Positions 1 through 11,593 are shown, numbered from the stretch's first letter. The stretch is DNA of 64,000 nt from Blasia pusilla (GCA_050084515.1 CM114274.1:5890001-5954000), one strand, 5' to 3'. The notes: a model not told the origin generated them from the sequence alone. Numbers and translations: made by a program.

Positions 1-20
1 ATTCATCATTCCTTCCCTGA

Positions 21-1430
21 TTGAGCTCCTTCACCACATTTCTCAACATAAACTTTGTGAATGGAGGGGGTATCCAACACAATAGTACCATAGCAAAAGA
101 GTTTAGTGATCGAGCAAATCTTGAGGCCATTCTTGCATCTCAAGGCTTACGTGATGCAAGGGGTGACTTGCTTGATTGGAAGAACCATCAAGTATGGATA
201 GCTAGTGAAGTGGAAACGTCAAGGGATCAAGAGTGAAATTTTTGTGCTTCGTATGGCTTCATATGATGACGTGCATGATGTTGATTGGGAACCTTATCCT
301 AGCACGGAAGAGGAGATAGTTAACTCCAAAGTGTGCATCATTTCTGAAGATGAAAGGAAATGTGGAGATGCACCAAGAATACGGGAGGAGATTGGGCAAA
401 AGGGGGAATCTGCTATGGATTGTGGCAAGGTTGGAGAGTGTACAAAGAGCATCCAATCTGCATTCCTTGTTGGACATAGTTGTGTAGACATTCCTGTGTT
501 AGTGAAAAGGTATGAACCACATATGTATACAGAGTCTAAAGAGTAAAAACAATATCAAAAAGCACTCAAAGTGAGTCCTTATTGCTTGGAGATCATAGTA
601 CTAGCTCAAGTGTCCATAAAAATAGAGTAGAAACCTTTGACTATTGAGTACAACCATGGAGAGAGCACATCTCAGCGATTATGATGTGGCTTATGATTTG
701 AGTACAGAGGAGCAAGGAAGTGCTAGGGATATTCAAAAAGAGGCAAAATATATGTCTCCACAGAGAGAGCCATCACCTCCATGCATAGCAAGGGAAGCTA
801 AAAATGAGAGTAATGACCACTTTAGTGATAAAAAAACATATGACCAACAATGATGAGTTTGAAGACACTCCATCTTTTGCTGGAGTTGAGAGCCTCCTCC
901 TCGTGGATAAGGACCTTGATGCTGATTTCCCAATTGACCAGGAACGTGCACAGAAGACAAAAAAAGACAAGCATTCTTACTTGGTGATATTCTTGCAGAG
1001 TAAGGAGTTCTCCCATTTGCATAATGTGCATTCTGTGAATTTCATTTCTATCATGATGTTTTTTCTTCTGTGTTCTTCACATGTATATAGAAAACAGCAG
1101 AAAGATTTGACTACTTGTGGATGATTAATGGTGAAATGCTTGTTTGGAAAGCTAGGTTGAAACCAGCAAAGGCAACCAGGAAAGCCTTCCCTTCTAGAGT
1201 AGTAGTGGCAGAGGGTGTTGAAATGCGACAAAGTTCAAGGTTGAGATCAAAGGAGAGCTTACCTAATATGATTGTGATAATATTGTGAGAGATCATGATT
1301 ATCTGCCACCTGAACATATGGATTTCCAATCTGATGATGCTGAGGGCACGCCATATTGTTCTATTGAGAACCAGGACTTTGGACCGACAACCCATCCCAA
1401 ACAAGTTGACAGGGTAACTAATTTAAATTT
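21..1430 (+). pseudogene. Fragmentary coding segments of the CACTA-borne gene, unidentified
   Basis: Several short plus-strand open stretches follow each other in different frames: 21-236, 205-546 (113 codons), 644-853, 804-1124 and a segment around 1260-1415. They read as acidic, Ser/Glu-rich protein (for example DNDEFEDTPSF-like runs) and have no motif I recognise. They precede the Transposase_24-like exon on the same strand and lie inside the same transposon, so they are probably the 5' part of the same gene or the tail of a neighbouring transposase gene. The frame changes at 205-236 and 804-853 are either introns or decay; I cannot tell which from sequence alone. Confidence 0.35.
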
Positions 1431-1533
1431 TCCACTTCCTTTTTCATGAGTGAGTATAGGATTCCTCTAATCATGGTGATGAATAGAATGTCAACGAGTT
1501 GTATAAAGTTCTAACACTTATTACATTTTGATA

Positions 1534-1909
1534 GGCTTCAGGTTTTGGAGGACGAGAATCCTTCGATTCTCAAGAAAATTCTAAACCCCTAGAGCCTTGT
1601 TCACGTGTGAGGTTGCAAATGGGTTGGCATTATCCTATGTGCCCTAATCCCACATGGTCAGAAAGTGGGAGTGGTTGGAATAGCCAGATGGGAGTGGGGT
1701 GGTATCCGTCTGATTGTAAGCCATCAATGATGAATCGTTTACAAGCTGGATCTTACGGTATGCCACAAACCCCTTCCTCAACCCCACCTCCACCACCATG
1801 GGGTCAACAAACTCCTCCAACGAGCTTGATTGTTCAACAGCAATGGGTCGGTGGCATGAATTGGTCACAACCCCCAATGGGAGAACACCAATGGGCTCCT
1901 ATTACTTAG
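1534..1909 (+). CDS. Pro/Gln/Trp-rich exon of the CACTA-borne protein
   Basis: An acceptor (TTTTGATAG) precedes 1534 and the frame stays open to a TAG/TAA cluster at about 1909. The translation is rich in Met, Trp, Gln and Pro, with a run of five prolines (STPPPPPWGQQTPP) and repeated WxQPPMG-like patches. Low-complexity linkers of this kind are common in CACTA-encoded accessory proteins. There is no catalytic motif. It may be the end of one transcript isoform, or an exon followed by an unrecognised donor. The 1910-2488 stretch behind it looks intronic (stops in all plus frames, T-rich before the next acceptor). Confidence 0.4.
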
Positions 1910-2593
1910 CCTTCCCAATCGATGGGAGGTCAACAACATTGGCCTACCAACCAACCTGGCCCACCATGGGCACAACCAAGTGTATGCTCTCATTGATCCC
2001 CAAGCATATGAAATGTTTAAGTAGATGATATGAGTTCTTATAGAGACTGTGAGGATGGTAGACACTTTGTTATGCGAAGTACTTATTGGGAGTTGTTTGG
2101 TCAATTTTCTCCACTTTGTATTTATCGGCAATAAATAAAACTTGTTGCTTGTTCCGTGATTGTAACAAGATGGAGTTCTATGCCCCCCTCCCCCCTCATA
2201 TCCAGCTGTTGGAGAAGGTTTTGACTCCACATTTTCTGATGGGCCATCGGGATTTGTTGGGACGAGTGTACATTTGCAGCAACGTGTGACCAGTCTTTCA
2301 TGGCCCCTAATCCTTCCAATCCCACAAATCATAGTGGGGGTAGGTCCATATGTAGTGATCTCCCAGGGTTGGCATGACTGCTAACTTTGAATATTCAAAA
2401 TGCTATCATCAAAGATTTTGGTCAAATGCATTTATGTGTTGGAACATCTCAAGTGTAAATGTTGGATTTTCTTCTAATATCTGTGCAGGTGATAGGGCAA
2501 GTGTGAGGAGAAGTAGAACCAAGAGAGACTTGTGGACCCGCGATGTGGCCCAACGCAAGGAGCAAAACTTATTGCCCAGATGCGAGTTGTTGC

Positions 2594-2961
2594 TGTCATG
2601 ACCATACGGATTATGTCGTAGAGTATGGTGTGCTAGTAGAGGCCATTCCTTATGTAGGACCGTAGTGGATTGGTAGAGATGCGGTTCCATACATAGGGTT
2701 GGGGGTTACTCAGTTGGGGATGACTTTCCCAATAGGGCCCGCTCTTAGGTTGGAGGATATAAGGTGGAGTGCACTCAAAGAACAGTCAGTTCTTTGAGTT
2801 GAGCCTGTTGCGTTGGGAGTTAGCCTTGGTAGCGAGTAGAGCTCTTGGCTATGGTGTTTCCCGCAAGCTTCGACCTGGATTCTCCCATCGTGGAGTGGGT
2901 TTGGCTCGATTGTATGTGATTGTAAACGTGTTTTATGATAGTAGGTCTTTCACGGATTTCA
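2594..2961 (+). repeat. 5' LTR (incomplete: lacks the terminal ~106 bp)
   Basis: 368 bp beginning TGTCATGACC that recur at 11703-12071. A TATA-like GATATAAG at 2756-2763 marks the probable promoter in U3. The 3' LTR continues for another 106 bp beyond the point of identity (…GGATTTCA), but here the sequence switches at 2962 to CTAAAAGAATTGG, so the U5 end is missing or replaced. No primer binding site such as a TGGTATCAGAGC-like motif is recognisable right after it. Confidence 0.85.
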
Positions 2962-4470
2962 CTAAAAGAATTGGAGTAGATCGATGGTAGTTTCGATTGT
3001 AGATCAGTAGGATCTGGTTAGGGCTGATTGTGTACTCAGCCGTGGATGTTCGTGGCTTGTGGCCTATGTTGGAGGTGTGAATCTGGTGCGCAATTGGTTG
3101 GGAAAGAAGCGCATTTTTGAGAGCTTTCCAACGCGCTATAGATCGCCGGATTTTGTCAAGGGAGTTGGAAGTTATTAAGCATTGAAGATTCTGGTCGTGT
3201 TCTACAGTTTTCTGATGTGGAGAGCTTGGAGTGCGGAAGCTGTGTTGAAGTTCATCCAGATCGGGTGAGAGGTTCCTATTGCTACTTGTATTGTGATCTC
3301 ATGTGAAGCTATCTCGCTTCGAGTGCGTGGAGCGTTATGGATTTCTGCGTGCATGAAACTTGGCGGAAGCGCTGGCCGGATTTGCGGTTCTAGAGGTGTA
3401 TGGACAAACAAGTTTGTCTGATTTTTAGCTCGAGTCACGGAGCTCGGTTGTAGCTGAGTTTTTGTGGGGAGATAGCTATGGTGGTCAATTGAATTTGATT
3501 GAAACAGATTTGATTTCGGTCACGTATTTGTGAAGTAATTTCTGATCGAAATTTCGCGGACTAGCTCAAGGTCCGGCTATGGTGGGCCGGATCGGAGGGG
3601 TTGGTTGGTTGGTGACTTGTTCATTGTTGAGATGCCTATCCGTTGGGGCGCCCTGGTTGGACCTCTCTCCATAGCGAAGCATGGCGAAGCGCGTGGCGTG
3701 TAACGGGGCGATAGGGGCATGTCTCGAGCATTTCGAGGCTTCGATGCAACTCGTGGTAGCTCGGGGCGAGTGGGCGAGTGGGCGTGAGAGGCGGAGTAAG
3801 GAGCAAGCAAGCAAGCTTGCTTGCTTGGGCGTGAGGCAATTTTTGCAGGATTTGGGATTTGAGTTTTGCATAACTGGTCACCCATCTTTGGGCTATTCTG
3901 CCTGGAGGACGCTTAACTGCTGAGTTCTTAACTATGCCGGTGTCTGCATCATTGTAGCTCATTTGGTCTTTGTTCGGAGATGTGTTAGGCGCTTTATGCA
4001 TCTCAGGTTTTTGGTTGATATACCTCTAGCGCATAGTAGGGTGTAGCCTCTCCATGCAGGTGATATTTTCAGGTGCTGCGAGTTTGACTAGTACGTCATC
4101 GACCCGCGGCGGAGTAGCTATTGTGTTAGAATTGTGTGGTGGGTTTTGTGGATTCGGGGGCACCACGTTTGGTGGATTGTGTTACCTTGATTTCCATTTG
4201 CGGTTGGAGGGTTGTCGTTGGACTTCAGGTATGGATCCCCTCCATCGTGCTTTTTGCTTGCTTGCGCCCATTGTTAGGGTTGACGCTGATTTCCGAGTAG
4301 TGTTACTCCTGTGTCCTACCGGTAGTGAGGCTGGAGGGATGACGAGTAGATTGTGGGAGACTTCTTGTGGTGATGACAAGTTAGGTTGCCTACACCCATA
4401 GCTAGTAGAGCTAGAATAGTATAGCGACATCGACGTCACTTGGTAATTTGGTGGTGGTGCGGCATCGGCG
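2962..4470 (+). other. Leader region of the retrotransposon, no assigned gene
   Basis: About 1.5 kb lie between the 5' LTR and gag. Open stretches of 80-120 codons occur on both strands (for example 4054-4401 plus and 3636-4001 minus), but none has a recognisable motif, and they overlap each other in several frames as chance frames do in moderately GC-rich DNA. It is presumably an untranslated leader with packaging signals; that is inference. Confidence 0.5.
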
Positions 4471-5760
4471 TTGGTCATCACGGAGCTGTCGGGTGGTCTG
4501 GTTGGGGACCGTGGTGCGGACAGTGGTGGTTTCACACGGAGTGGATTTAGGTATCGGCTACCTTTTCCACTTCCGACGGTTGATGAAGAGGAGGACGAGG
4601 GTGTTCCAAACACCGAGTCTTCTACGTTGTTATCGAGTGTTGCAGCTCCATTGATTTGGGACATGGACGGTGGATATGGGGCCATGAAGGGCCCACGACG
4701 ATACTCGGGTGCAGTGGGTACCATTGAGTTGGAGGACTTCATGCAGGAGTTTGATACGTGGTGTGATATGCAGATGTTGCGGAACGCCATGTTGTTTACA
4801 CCCTTCTTGGCTTGGAAGGGGTTGTTTCAGCACTTGGAAGGACCACCCATGGATGATTACCATGAGTTTAGGAAGGACCATGTTCTTTGAGATTGAGGCA
4901 TGGAGACAATATTGGTCTCCAGGCTATGTGTCTATCACCCATGGTGGTATTGGTAGTAGTGCTCCTACTATGCCCGGCCCAGCCCGACGTTGAGTGGTGC
5001 AGTACGAGCCGGAGTGGGGGTACCAAAGTGGAGGTACTAGTGGGGGTACTAGTGGAGGTACTAGTGCCCCACCATCGTTTAGCCTTGGTTGAGAGTTCTT
5101 CAAGAGGTTGAAGAAGAACTATCAAGGAGTGAAGACGGAGAAGTTGAGGAATCTTCAAGACTTTGAGCGAAAAGACTGGTGAGAGTCTTAGTGAGGCATA
5201 CACGCAGCGTATGCGACGCTTGATTTCGATTACCAGGGTGTGACTCGAGGATCAATCAGTCCAATTTTGGTATGGGATCTTGAAAGAGATTTTGCCGTAG
5301 GGTACGTGATGCTACTCTTATGAGTGATGATTCACCCACATTGACCCATGTGTTTGCTCTATCTCGAGAAGATTGAGCTTAACATGGTGAAGGAGAAAGT
5401 GGTGACATCCGCATTCAATAGGGATACAACTACTACTTTCGTGTTGGCCGCCCACCTCACGGTCTCGTAGTAGTGGTGGTGGTAGTAGTAGTGGGAGTCG
5501 GAGGGGGGTACACGCGACCTCGTCAAGTCCTAGAGGGACATTTGTGCAGAGACCATTGCCTTCATTTGCTGCCCGTAGCAAGGACAATCATGTTGGACAT
5601 GTGGAGGTGATCATGTTAGGAAGTTTTGTCCCCAAGAGGATGGGAGACGGACTTTGGAGGATGGGCCTCGGTCGGCCCCAACTCAGTGTGATCATTGCGG
5701 GAGACTAGGTCATCCACTAGAGCGTTGCTTTGAGCTTCATCCGAGTTGAGATCAGGCGTG
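4471..5760 (+). pseudogene. gag of the methyltransferase retrotransposon
   Basis: An open frame from 4471 (139 codons) contains a gag-like stretch (IELEDFMQEFDTWCDM, then a WKGLFQHLEGP segment). After frame changes the conserved-looking FFKRLKKNYQGVKTEK and RKTGESLSEAYTRMRRL segments follow (about 5090-5230), typical of a Ty3/gypsy gag domain. Two CCHC zinc knuckles come next: CWTCGGDHVRKFC at 5591-5629 (spacing C-X2-C-X3-H-X4-C, one residue short of the canonical X4) and CDHCGRLGHPLERC at 5687-5728 (canonical spacing). Gag packages the element RNA. Several frameshifts and stops break it, so this copy cannot make full-length gag. Confidence 0.8.
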
Positions 5761-7036
5761 GCCGTGGTGGGAGTAGCTCCGAGAGGCCGAGGTGGTAGAG
5801 GTGGTAGGGGTGGTAGAGGTGGACCAGTGGTTGGAGAGCCTACGGTGGCTACCCCTACCACTATGACAGAGTCGACTATGGTCGCCAGATTGAGCGATTG
5901 GGGCGAGGTTGGCTACTATGGTTGGTATCCAAAGATAGATCAGGTTCGGGAGCAGGGCTTCCACCTCTTATGGAGGGATGATCTCTCTTATATGGCGAGT
6001 GCAAAGACAAAGTTGAGGCATCAGCTGCGATTCGAGAGGAGCCACTCGGCGTCGAGCCACGTGGTGCTCTTGTGGAGTTGGACCCATAGAGGGGTGAGGG
6101 GGAGGCGAGCTAGGTTTCGGTCATTCTTGTTGTCCGAGGTGCTTAGGACTCCATCCATGGTTCCTCGCAGCCTATTGAGCCGATAGTGGGGATCGAGGCA
6201 TCTACATCGCGTGTAGTAGACACGGATGCAAACATCCAATGCAGATTGCGGATGGCAACCGGTGTTGGGATCCCCATTGTTTTCGCCACGGAGCGATGGC
6301 TTTAGGAGTTGACTTAGCTCTGTATTTGATGATGAGCCCACGTTGTGTGAACGTGGGGATATTCTTGCTACACGTGTTGAGGTGGATGAGGGTGTTGCGG
6401 TGGAGCGACCCTCTATGTCGAGTAGCATTGAGTACCGGTGCTACTTGGCGGCAAAAAGAACGGGCGAAGATGGATGCATTACCGGCCCGACCAGCCATTG
6501 ATCGTGAGAGGCTTACACTGGTGTATGTATGTTGGACAACCGGAGTGGGATCTTCCGATTGGTGAGTCCTACAGACGGTGTATAGACCAGATAGAGTCTT
6601 GTTAGACTCGGTGCCCAACCTTGATGTTGGGAAAGGCGGCATGTATTGGTTTGGGTATTCGGAGGTCGAGCTTGAGCCTTGCCCATTCCAGATTCAAACA
6701 TCACTTGGAGGAGCCAATGATAGGTCTCAATTCATAACACGGGAAAAGTTTTTTGTACACTTGAGACCAGATCATGCGATCGATAGCTCCCGGTTGGGAG
6801 TATCTGCGCATGTAGTCACATCGGTGAGTCGTATGATGTACTAGTTGGAGGAGCGATATTGTACCCGATGGGTTTTAGATGGATTATCGGATCGAGACAG
6901 CGTCTTCTGAGACCTGGTTGGCAGTCCGGGATGGACGTATGAGCCAAGTTCTGTGAGATTTATTTTCGGGGCTCGACCAGGAGGGTCTTCCCCAACAAGT
7001 GTTAGCATCTGTGGGTGGTTTTAGTGGAGTAGTCAC
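5761..7036 (+). pseudogene. Linker between gag and methyltransferase; RGG stretch, protease not identified
   Basis: Just after the zinc knuckles a run of RGG/RGRGG repeats appears (about 5780-5825), typical of RNA-binding tails. An aspartic protease is expected between gag and RT in Ty3/gypsy. The only candidate is a VDTDAN sequence near 6212-6229, which does not keep the D-[ST]-G signature, so I do not call it. A further plus-strand frame at 6578-6844 (VLLDSVPNLDVGKGG…) is open for 88 codons without a family I recognise. The stretch is broken by several stops. Confidence 0.45.
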
Positions 7037-8424
7037 TTGGCCGGGAGACTTTTGGAGGGTAATGTTTTTTTGGATTCTCCTGCGCATGAGGAGGTAGAGG
7101 AGGTCCCTATTTTTGCAGCAGTGGCATCCTCATCGTTGGATGTGCCACTTTGGAGTTCAGGCGGTGCACTACGGCAGGAGGCTGATCGCCTAGTGCAGGA
7201 GGCTTGGTGTGAGGCTGTTATACCTCACGAGGAAGAGGAGGCCCCACGGCGGACTCCTACTTCTGGTCTAGTTGGGTTATCCCCTTTGGATACTACACCC
7301 ATTTTATGGCAGTATCCGCCGGAGGGTATTTGTGTGCTAGATCTCATTGGTGGGATTAGCACTGGTTTGGCTGCAGTGTTGCAGGCCGGTATTCTTGTGC
7401 GGAGATACGTGTATGTGGAGCGAGATGAGACGGCCCAGAGAGTCTCATCTCGACATATTGGTCAGTTGATGCGGAGATACCCTGAGTTGTTGCCGCATCG
7501 CCTATTCGTGGGTACCAGCGTGCTTTACCATCACACATTGCATTGTTGGGCGCAGGACCTTGAGAGGGTTGGTCCTGTGGATTTGGTGATTGCTTTGGAT
7601 GGCCATGTCGTCGTGGTCATACACGTCGGTCGTGGTGTGGGATTACATGACCCTAGGTCTCGATTGTTTTGGGAGATGTTACGGGTGTTACGACATCTTG
7701 AGTTCATCAGCACGTGCTCTAGCTTACATTCGGAGAATGTTCCATTGTTGGGTGACACTCGGACCCGGATGATGGCGAGTGTTCATGAGGTGCGGTCTTG
7801 ATTGGACCAGCGGTGTTGTTGGATGCAGTATGAGTTGGCTCGCGTGCACATTGTCCACACTTGTGGTGGACAAACTTGTTGCCTAGGGAGGTTCTACGTC
7901 GAGCATATGATGCGGTCTGGCGGGATCCTCGCCTTACAAAGTGGATAGTATCTTGATATCTTGGCGACTTTCTCAAGTGGTGAGGGTTATTGATCGGTCA
8001 CCCATGGGTGGTGAACCGTGTGGGCCAGCCTAGGATGGCACTACCCACATTTGTGAGTTTTCCTCGTCACATGCCTACAGGAAGGTGGTCAGGGCTTGTA
8101 TGGGATTCTCATGTGCGGCGGTTGGTGGAGCCTAACGCTGATGAGAGAGAGCGTGCGATGGGATTTGCTATGTGTGACAATGCAGCGGTTGCTTTATTTT
8201 TCGAGGCTTCACGACGTCATGTGTTGGGTCGGGCCATGGACCTGAATTGTTTGACTTGGATTTTGAGTCTTGGTATGGCGGCGGCGTCGACCGGGTGTAC
8301 CATCTTGAGGGGGTTGCGTAGCGACCAATGGCATCGTCCTCTCCCTCTAGTGTGCCGAGTGGTGGAGGAGACTTGGGAGCCATTACTTGGGCCCAAGCTT
8401 ATGGGAGGTGAGAAACGACGCTGA
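7037..8424 (+). pseudogene. Cytosine-5 DNA methyltransferase domain carried by the retrotransposon
   Basis: The order of C5-methyltransferase motifs is canonical. Motif I is VLDLIGGISTGLAAVLQAG (AdoMet site; the GISTG form recalls Dnmt3/DRM enzymes). Motif II is YVYVERDE. A motif IV Pro-Cys loop, GWPCRRGHT, is at about 7599-7625, in a shifted frame because of a local double frameshift. The motif VI catalytic Glu is in ENVPLLGDT (codon at 7733). A damaged motif VIII, RAHCPHLWWTNLLP (expected RxRxR-type; two Arg positions now read Cys and His), is near 7840-7880. Motifs IX/X are ADERERAMGF and LGRAMDLNCLTWILSLGMA in 7990-8424. The enzyme would transfer a methyl group from AdoMet to cytosine in DNA. 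Here it is inactive: frameshifts and a stop near 7800. The 254-codon frame 7037-7801 is the longest intact piece. Confidence 0.85.
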
Positions 8425-8479
8425 CACGGTTCCTACGTGCTTATAGGAGTTGTTTTGCCTTTAGCATGAAGGAGTTGGG

Positions 8480-9800
8480 TTCTCTGGTTGGACCCAGATA
8501 TACGGATTGATTTGGCTAGTGATACGCCAATCTTCCGTCGTCCCTACCGATATAGTGATATGGAGAGGGACTTGATTGAGTAGGACGTTGGACCTTTTGG
8601 AGGCTGGATTAGTGGAGTTGTTGCATGGAGAGTATGCATCGGCCCATGTCATGCTGCTAAAAAGGATATGCATGGCAACTACACGGATAGGCGGATGTGT
8701 GGGAGATTACCGTCCTATCAATCGGCAAACCAAGGCCGATAGGTATGCCATGCCTACACTGAGAGATCTTTGATGTGGTGGGACAGCAAAGATTTTCAGT
8801 ACTTTGGATCTTGGCAGATACCATCAATTGCCGATTCGGGAGAGTGACAAGGCCAAGACAACATTTTGGGGTGTCAACTCTCATGGCAAGGATTGTTTGT
8901 ACGGTGGAAATTCTTACCCTTTGGGTTGAAGAATGCACTGCCGAGTTTCAAAGAGTGATGGACAGGATCCTAGCAGGGTTGGATTTTGTTCGGTGTTACA
9001 TTGATGATATCTTGGTGTTGAAGAACACGGTGGAGGAGCATCGATACATTTGCAGATGGTGTTTGAGCGGTTGAAAGCTCATGGTCTACGTTTGCATCCA
9101 GGAAAGTGTAAGTTCTTCCATGAGGATGTTGAGTACTTGGGTCATGTGATCTATCCAGATGGTTTGGGAGTTCAAACAAGCAAAGGTGGAGGCTATTGCA
9201 CTTATTCGCGTCCGGTAGATGTGAGTAGAGTTCGAGCATTCATGGGATTGGCGAACTACTATCGGAGGTATGTGAAGGATTTAGTGCTATGGCAAAGCCT
9301 TTGAACCAATTGCTGAAATCAGATCAAGAGTGGCACTTTGGGAGATGATCAGAGAGAGCTTTTGTGGAGCTTAAGGCCAGTTGGTGGCGGCGCCTATCTT
9401 GAGGAGACCTATCGAGGGCGCCCATTTGATTACACACCGATTGGAGTAGGTTGGGACTTGGAGCGGTGTTGACACAACATGATGATGAGCACATGGAGTT
9501 TGTGGTGGCCTATGCAAGTCGTTCGAATAATGCAATGAGAGTCGCTATAGTTCATATGAGGGAGAGTGCTTGGCAAGAGTGGGGTGGCACACTTTAGGTG
9601 TTACTTGTTTGGCACCCAGTTTACCCTTGTTTCTGATCACCAACCGCTCAAGTGGTTGATGGAGTCGGACAAGCTTACGGGGGGAAGCTTGCACGGTGGG
9701 CTCTTATCTTCTGGGAGTATGACTTCCGGGTGGTACATAGACCTGGAGTTGCCAACCTTGATCTTTGATGGGTTGAGTAGGAACCCATGTACTAGCCAAG
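8480..9800 (+). pseudogene. Reverse transcriptase and RNase H
   Basis: Segments in alternating frames give the Ty3/gypsy RT order: an N-terminal PIFRRPYRYSDMERDLIE segment; DYRPINRQTKADRYAMPTL; a FSTLDLxxxYHQ-like segment; FLPFGLKNALPSF; the catalytic YIDDI box at 8997-9011; then HGLRLHPGKCKFF, EYLGHVIYPDG and VRAFMGLANYYRRYV. RNase H follows at about 9470-9790 with GAVLTQHDDEH, a SSYEGE-like segment, LFGTQFTLVSDHQPLKWLM and a degraded ARWALI…YDFRVVHRPG. These enzymes copy element RNA into DNA. At least six frameshifts and several stops make this copy non-functional. It directly follows the methyltransferase, so both were probably made as one Pol polyprotein. Confidence 0.88.
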
Positions 9801-10008
9801 AGGATACAACAGGGGCTAGATGGCATGGCGAGGTTGATGAGGAGATGGTGCCAGGTTGGCATGCATCCGCCTTTTTATGTTGGTTAGGGGTGGACTCTAG
9901 TATGGAGGACCACATGATATCTTACTCTAGTCAGAGGGTAGATGGCGGCCTTGAGATCCTAAGGTTGGAGATGGTGGTACGGATCAGCGTGATATTCATG
10001 ATGATGCG

Positions 10009-11423
10009 TTGGTGTTGGAGTTCCTACGGACCAGTAGGGTGCCAGGCATAGTGAGTGCCAAGGAGCGAGACCGTGTTCTTCAACGTGCTAAGAGGTATCG
10101 ATTGGAGGGAACACATATTCTCCGCGTGTGGGAGGATGGTAGAGTACGAGTAGTGCCACATTTGGCTCAGAGAGAGCGCATTGTGCGACATGCCCATGAG
10201 GAGTTGGGACATTTTGGGGTAAAGCGTACGTATAGCTTACTCCTTGGCCAGTATTGGTGGCGTGGCATGCATACTCAGGTGCAGCAGTTGGTGTCATGTT
10301 GTATGGTTTGTGACCGGGTGAGGGCATCATTTAATGCCCCTACACCACAATTACACCCCTTGCCTATTATGGGGTTGGGTTACCGTTGGAGTGTGGACTT
10401 TGCGGGACCGTTACCGTTGACTGTACGACATCATCGATATGTGTTGGTGATGGTGGAGCACTTCTCCAAGTGGATTGAGTTGGTGGCATTACCGGACAAG
10501 GCAAGTGAGGGAACGGCGTATGAGTTTCTGGATAGAGTGCTTAGTCATTTTGGTGCACCGGTGAAGTCTTTGACCGACCGAAGTGGGTTTCAGGGTGAGT
10601 TTGGTCTTGTGTGACAAGGCGTTGATTGATCATCGGACCACGTCTCGAGATCATCCGAGGCGGATGGTTTGGTGGCGTGTGGTTCAGACGGTGAAGAGGG
10701 CATTGCGCAAGTATGGCCTACAGAAGGGGCATCTTGGAGACTAGGATATTCAGTTGCCATGGTTAGCCATGGGGTATAGGTTCAGTCGCCAAGCATCCTT
10801 GGCTTCCTTCTCACCTTATTTTCTGTTATACGGCCGAGATCCAGACTTTGCAGCAGCAATTCGTCGGGAGTCTAGTGAGGTGGTGAACCTTGATGACCCG
10901 AGAGATGTGGATGAGGGTGTGTTCTCGAGCGGAGCTCTTTCGGAGAGTTATGCCAACAACCTTTGAGAATCTTGCCATTGCTCAACACAGGGATACGTTG
11001 CGGTATGCAACCATTCGAGGTGGAGGTTATCGACCATCGATTCGTAGGTTCCATGTGGGGGACTATGTCTATTTGCAGCAGATTGCCCCGACAACGTTGG
11101 ATGTGACGGCAGGCCGCACTATTTTACGAGTGCGCGAGGTGTTAGCTTCGGAGTTCTCATGTTGGAGGGTCGTAATGGAGTTGTTTGGAAGGACCATGTG
11201 CGTAATTGTGCGCCATGTCATCTTCCAAATGTGGATGGTCTTGTTGATCCAAGCTTAGCCATGATACGTGCTAGCTTGAGGTGCATGTTGTGTGGGTGCA
11301 TTGTGGTAACGCGGCCGTATGTTGGTGTGTGATCGGTGTTCTAGGGGTTGGCACATGATGTGTTTGACTCACGTTTGGATGTTGTTCCTCTTTGGAAGGT
11401 GGGTTTGTCCTCGATGTACTTAG
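10009..11423 (+). pseudogene. Integrase with C-terminal PHD finger
   Basis: A 201-codon open frame (10009-10614) holds the HHCC zinc region (VRHAHEELGHFGVKRTY … CMVCDRV) and the start of the DDE core: YRWSVDFAGPL with the first Asp, then SLTDRSGFQGEF with the second. The third catalytic residue lies in the damaged HPEADGLV region near 10650. The C-terminal part (10890-11260) has VGDYVYLQQIAP. Instead of a chromodomain, the sequence then gives CMLC (about 11284), CDRCSRGWHMMC (11328-11363) and GRWVCPRCT before TAG at 11421-11423: Cys4-His-Cys3 spacing, a PHD finger. PHD fingers read histone tails, so it may guide integration; that is inference. One frameshift separates the first Cys pair from the rest. 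Confidence 0.82.
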
Positions 11424-11570
11424 GAGAGGTAGATGACTTGATGTTTGCATGATATGGATTACGGATGTGCGACTAACGATGGGGCAACCTAGCACCCGGC
11501 CTTCGATTCGGGCACCCAAGAAGGTGTATAGCATGTAGTAGATGTATAGGGCTACCTAGGAATTAGAGGG

Positions 11571-11593
11571 ACCTAACCTTGATTAGGGGGCGA
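11571..11593 (+). other. Probable polypurine tract
   Basis: A purine-rich GATTAGGGGGCGAG stretch ends at 11593-11594, just before LTR-derived sequence. The related minus-strand elements at 59.8 and 62.1 kb have AGAGGGGTGAG and GGAGGGGTGAG immediately before their TGTCATGACC-type LTR start, which supports the reading. The polypurine tract primes plus-strand DNA synthesis. Confidence 0.55.

Noticed and set aside
4182-4790. 202-codon minus-strand frame in the retrotransposon
   Set aside because: It is the antisense shadow of the leader and gag coding region; the plus strand has the recognisable gag.
7037-8424. The methyltransferase as a host gene (CMT, DRM or MET1)
   Set aside because: It is flanked by gag and RT on the same strand within one pair of LTRs, lacks the chromodomain, BAH or UBA regions of plant enzymes, and shows the same decay as the rest of the element.
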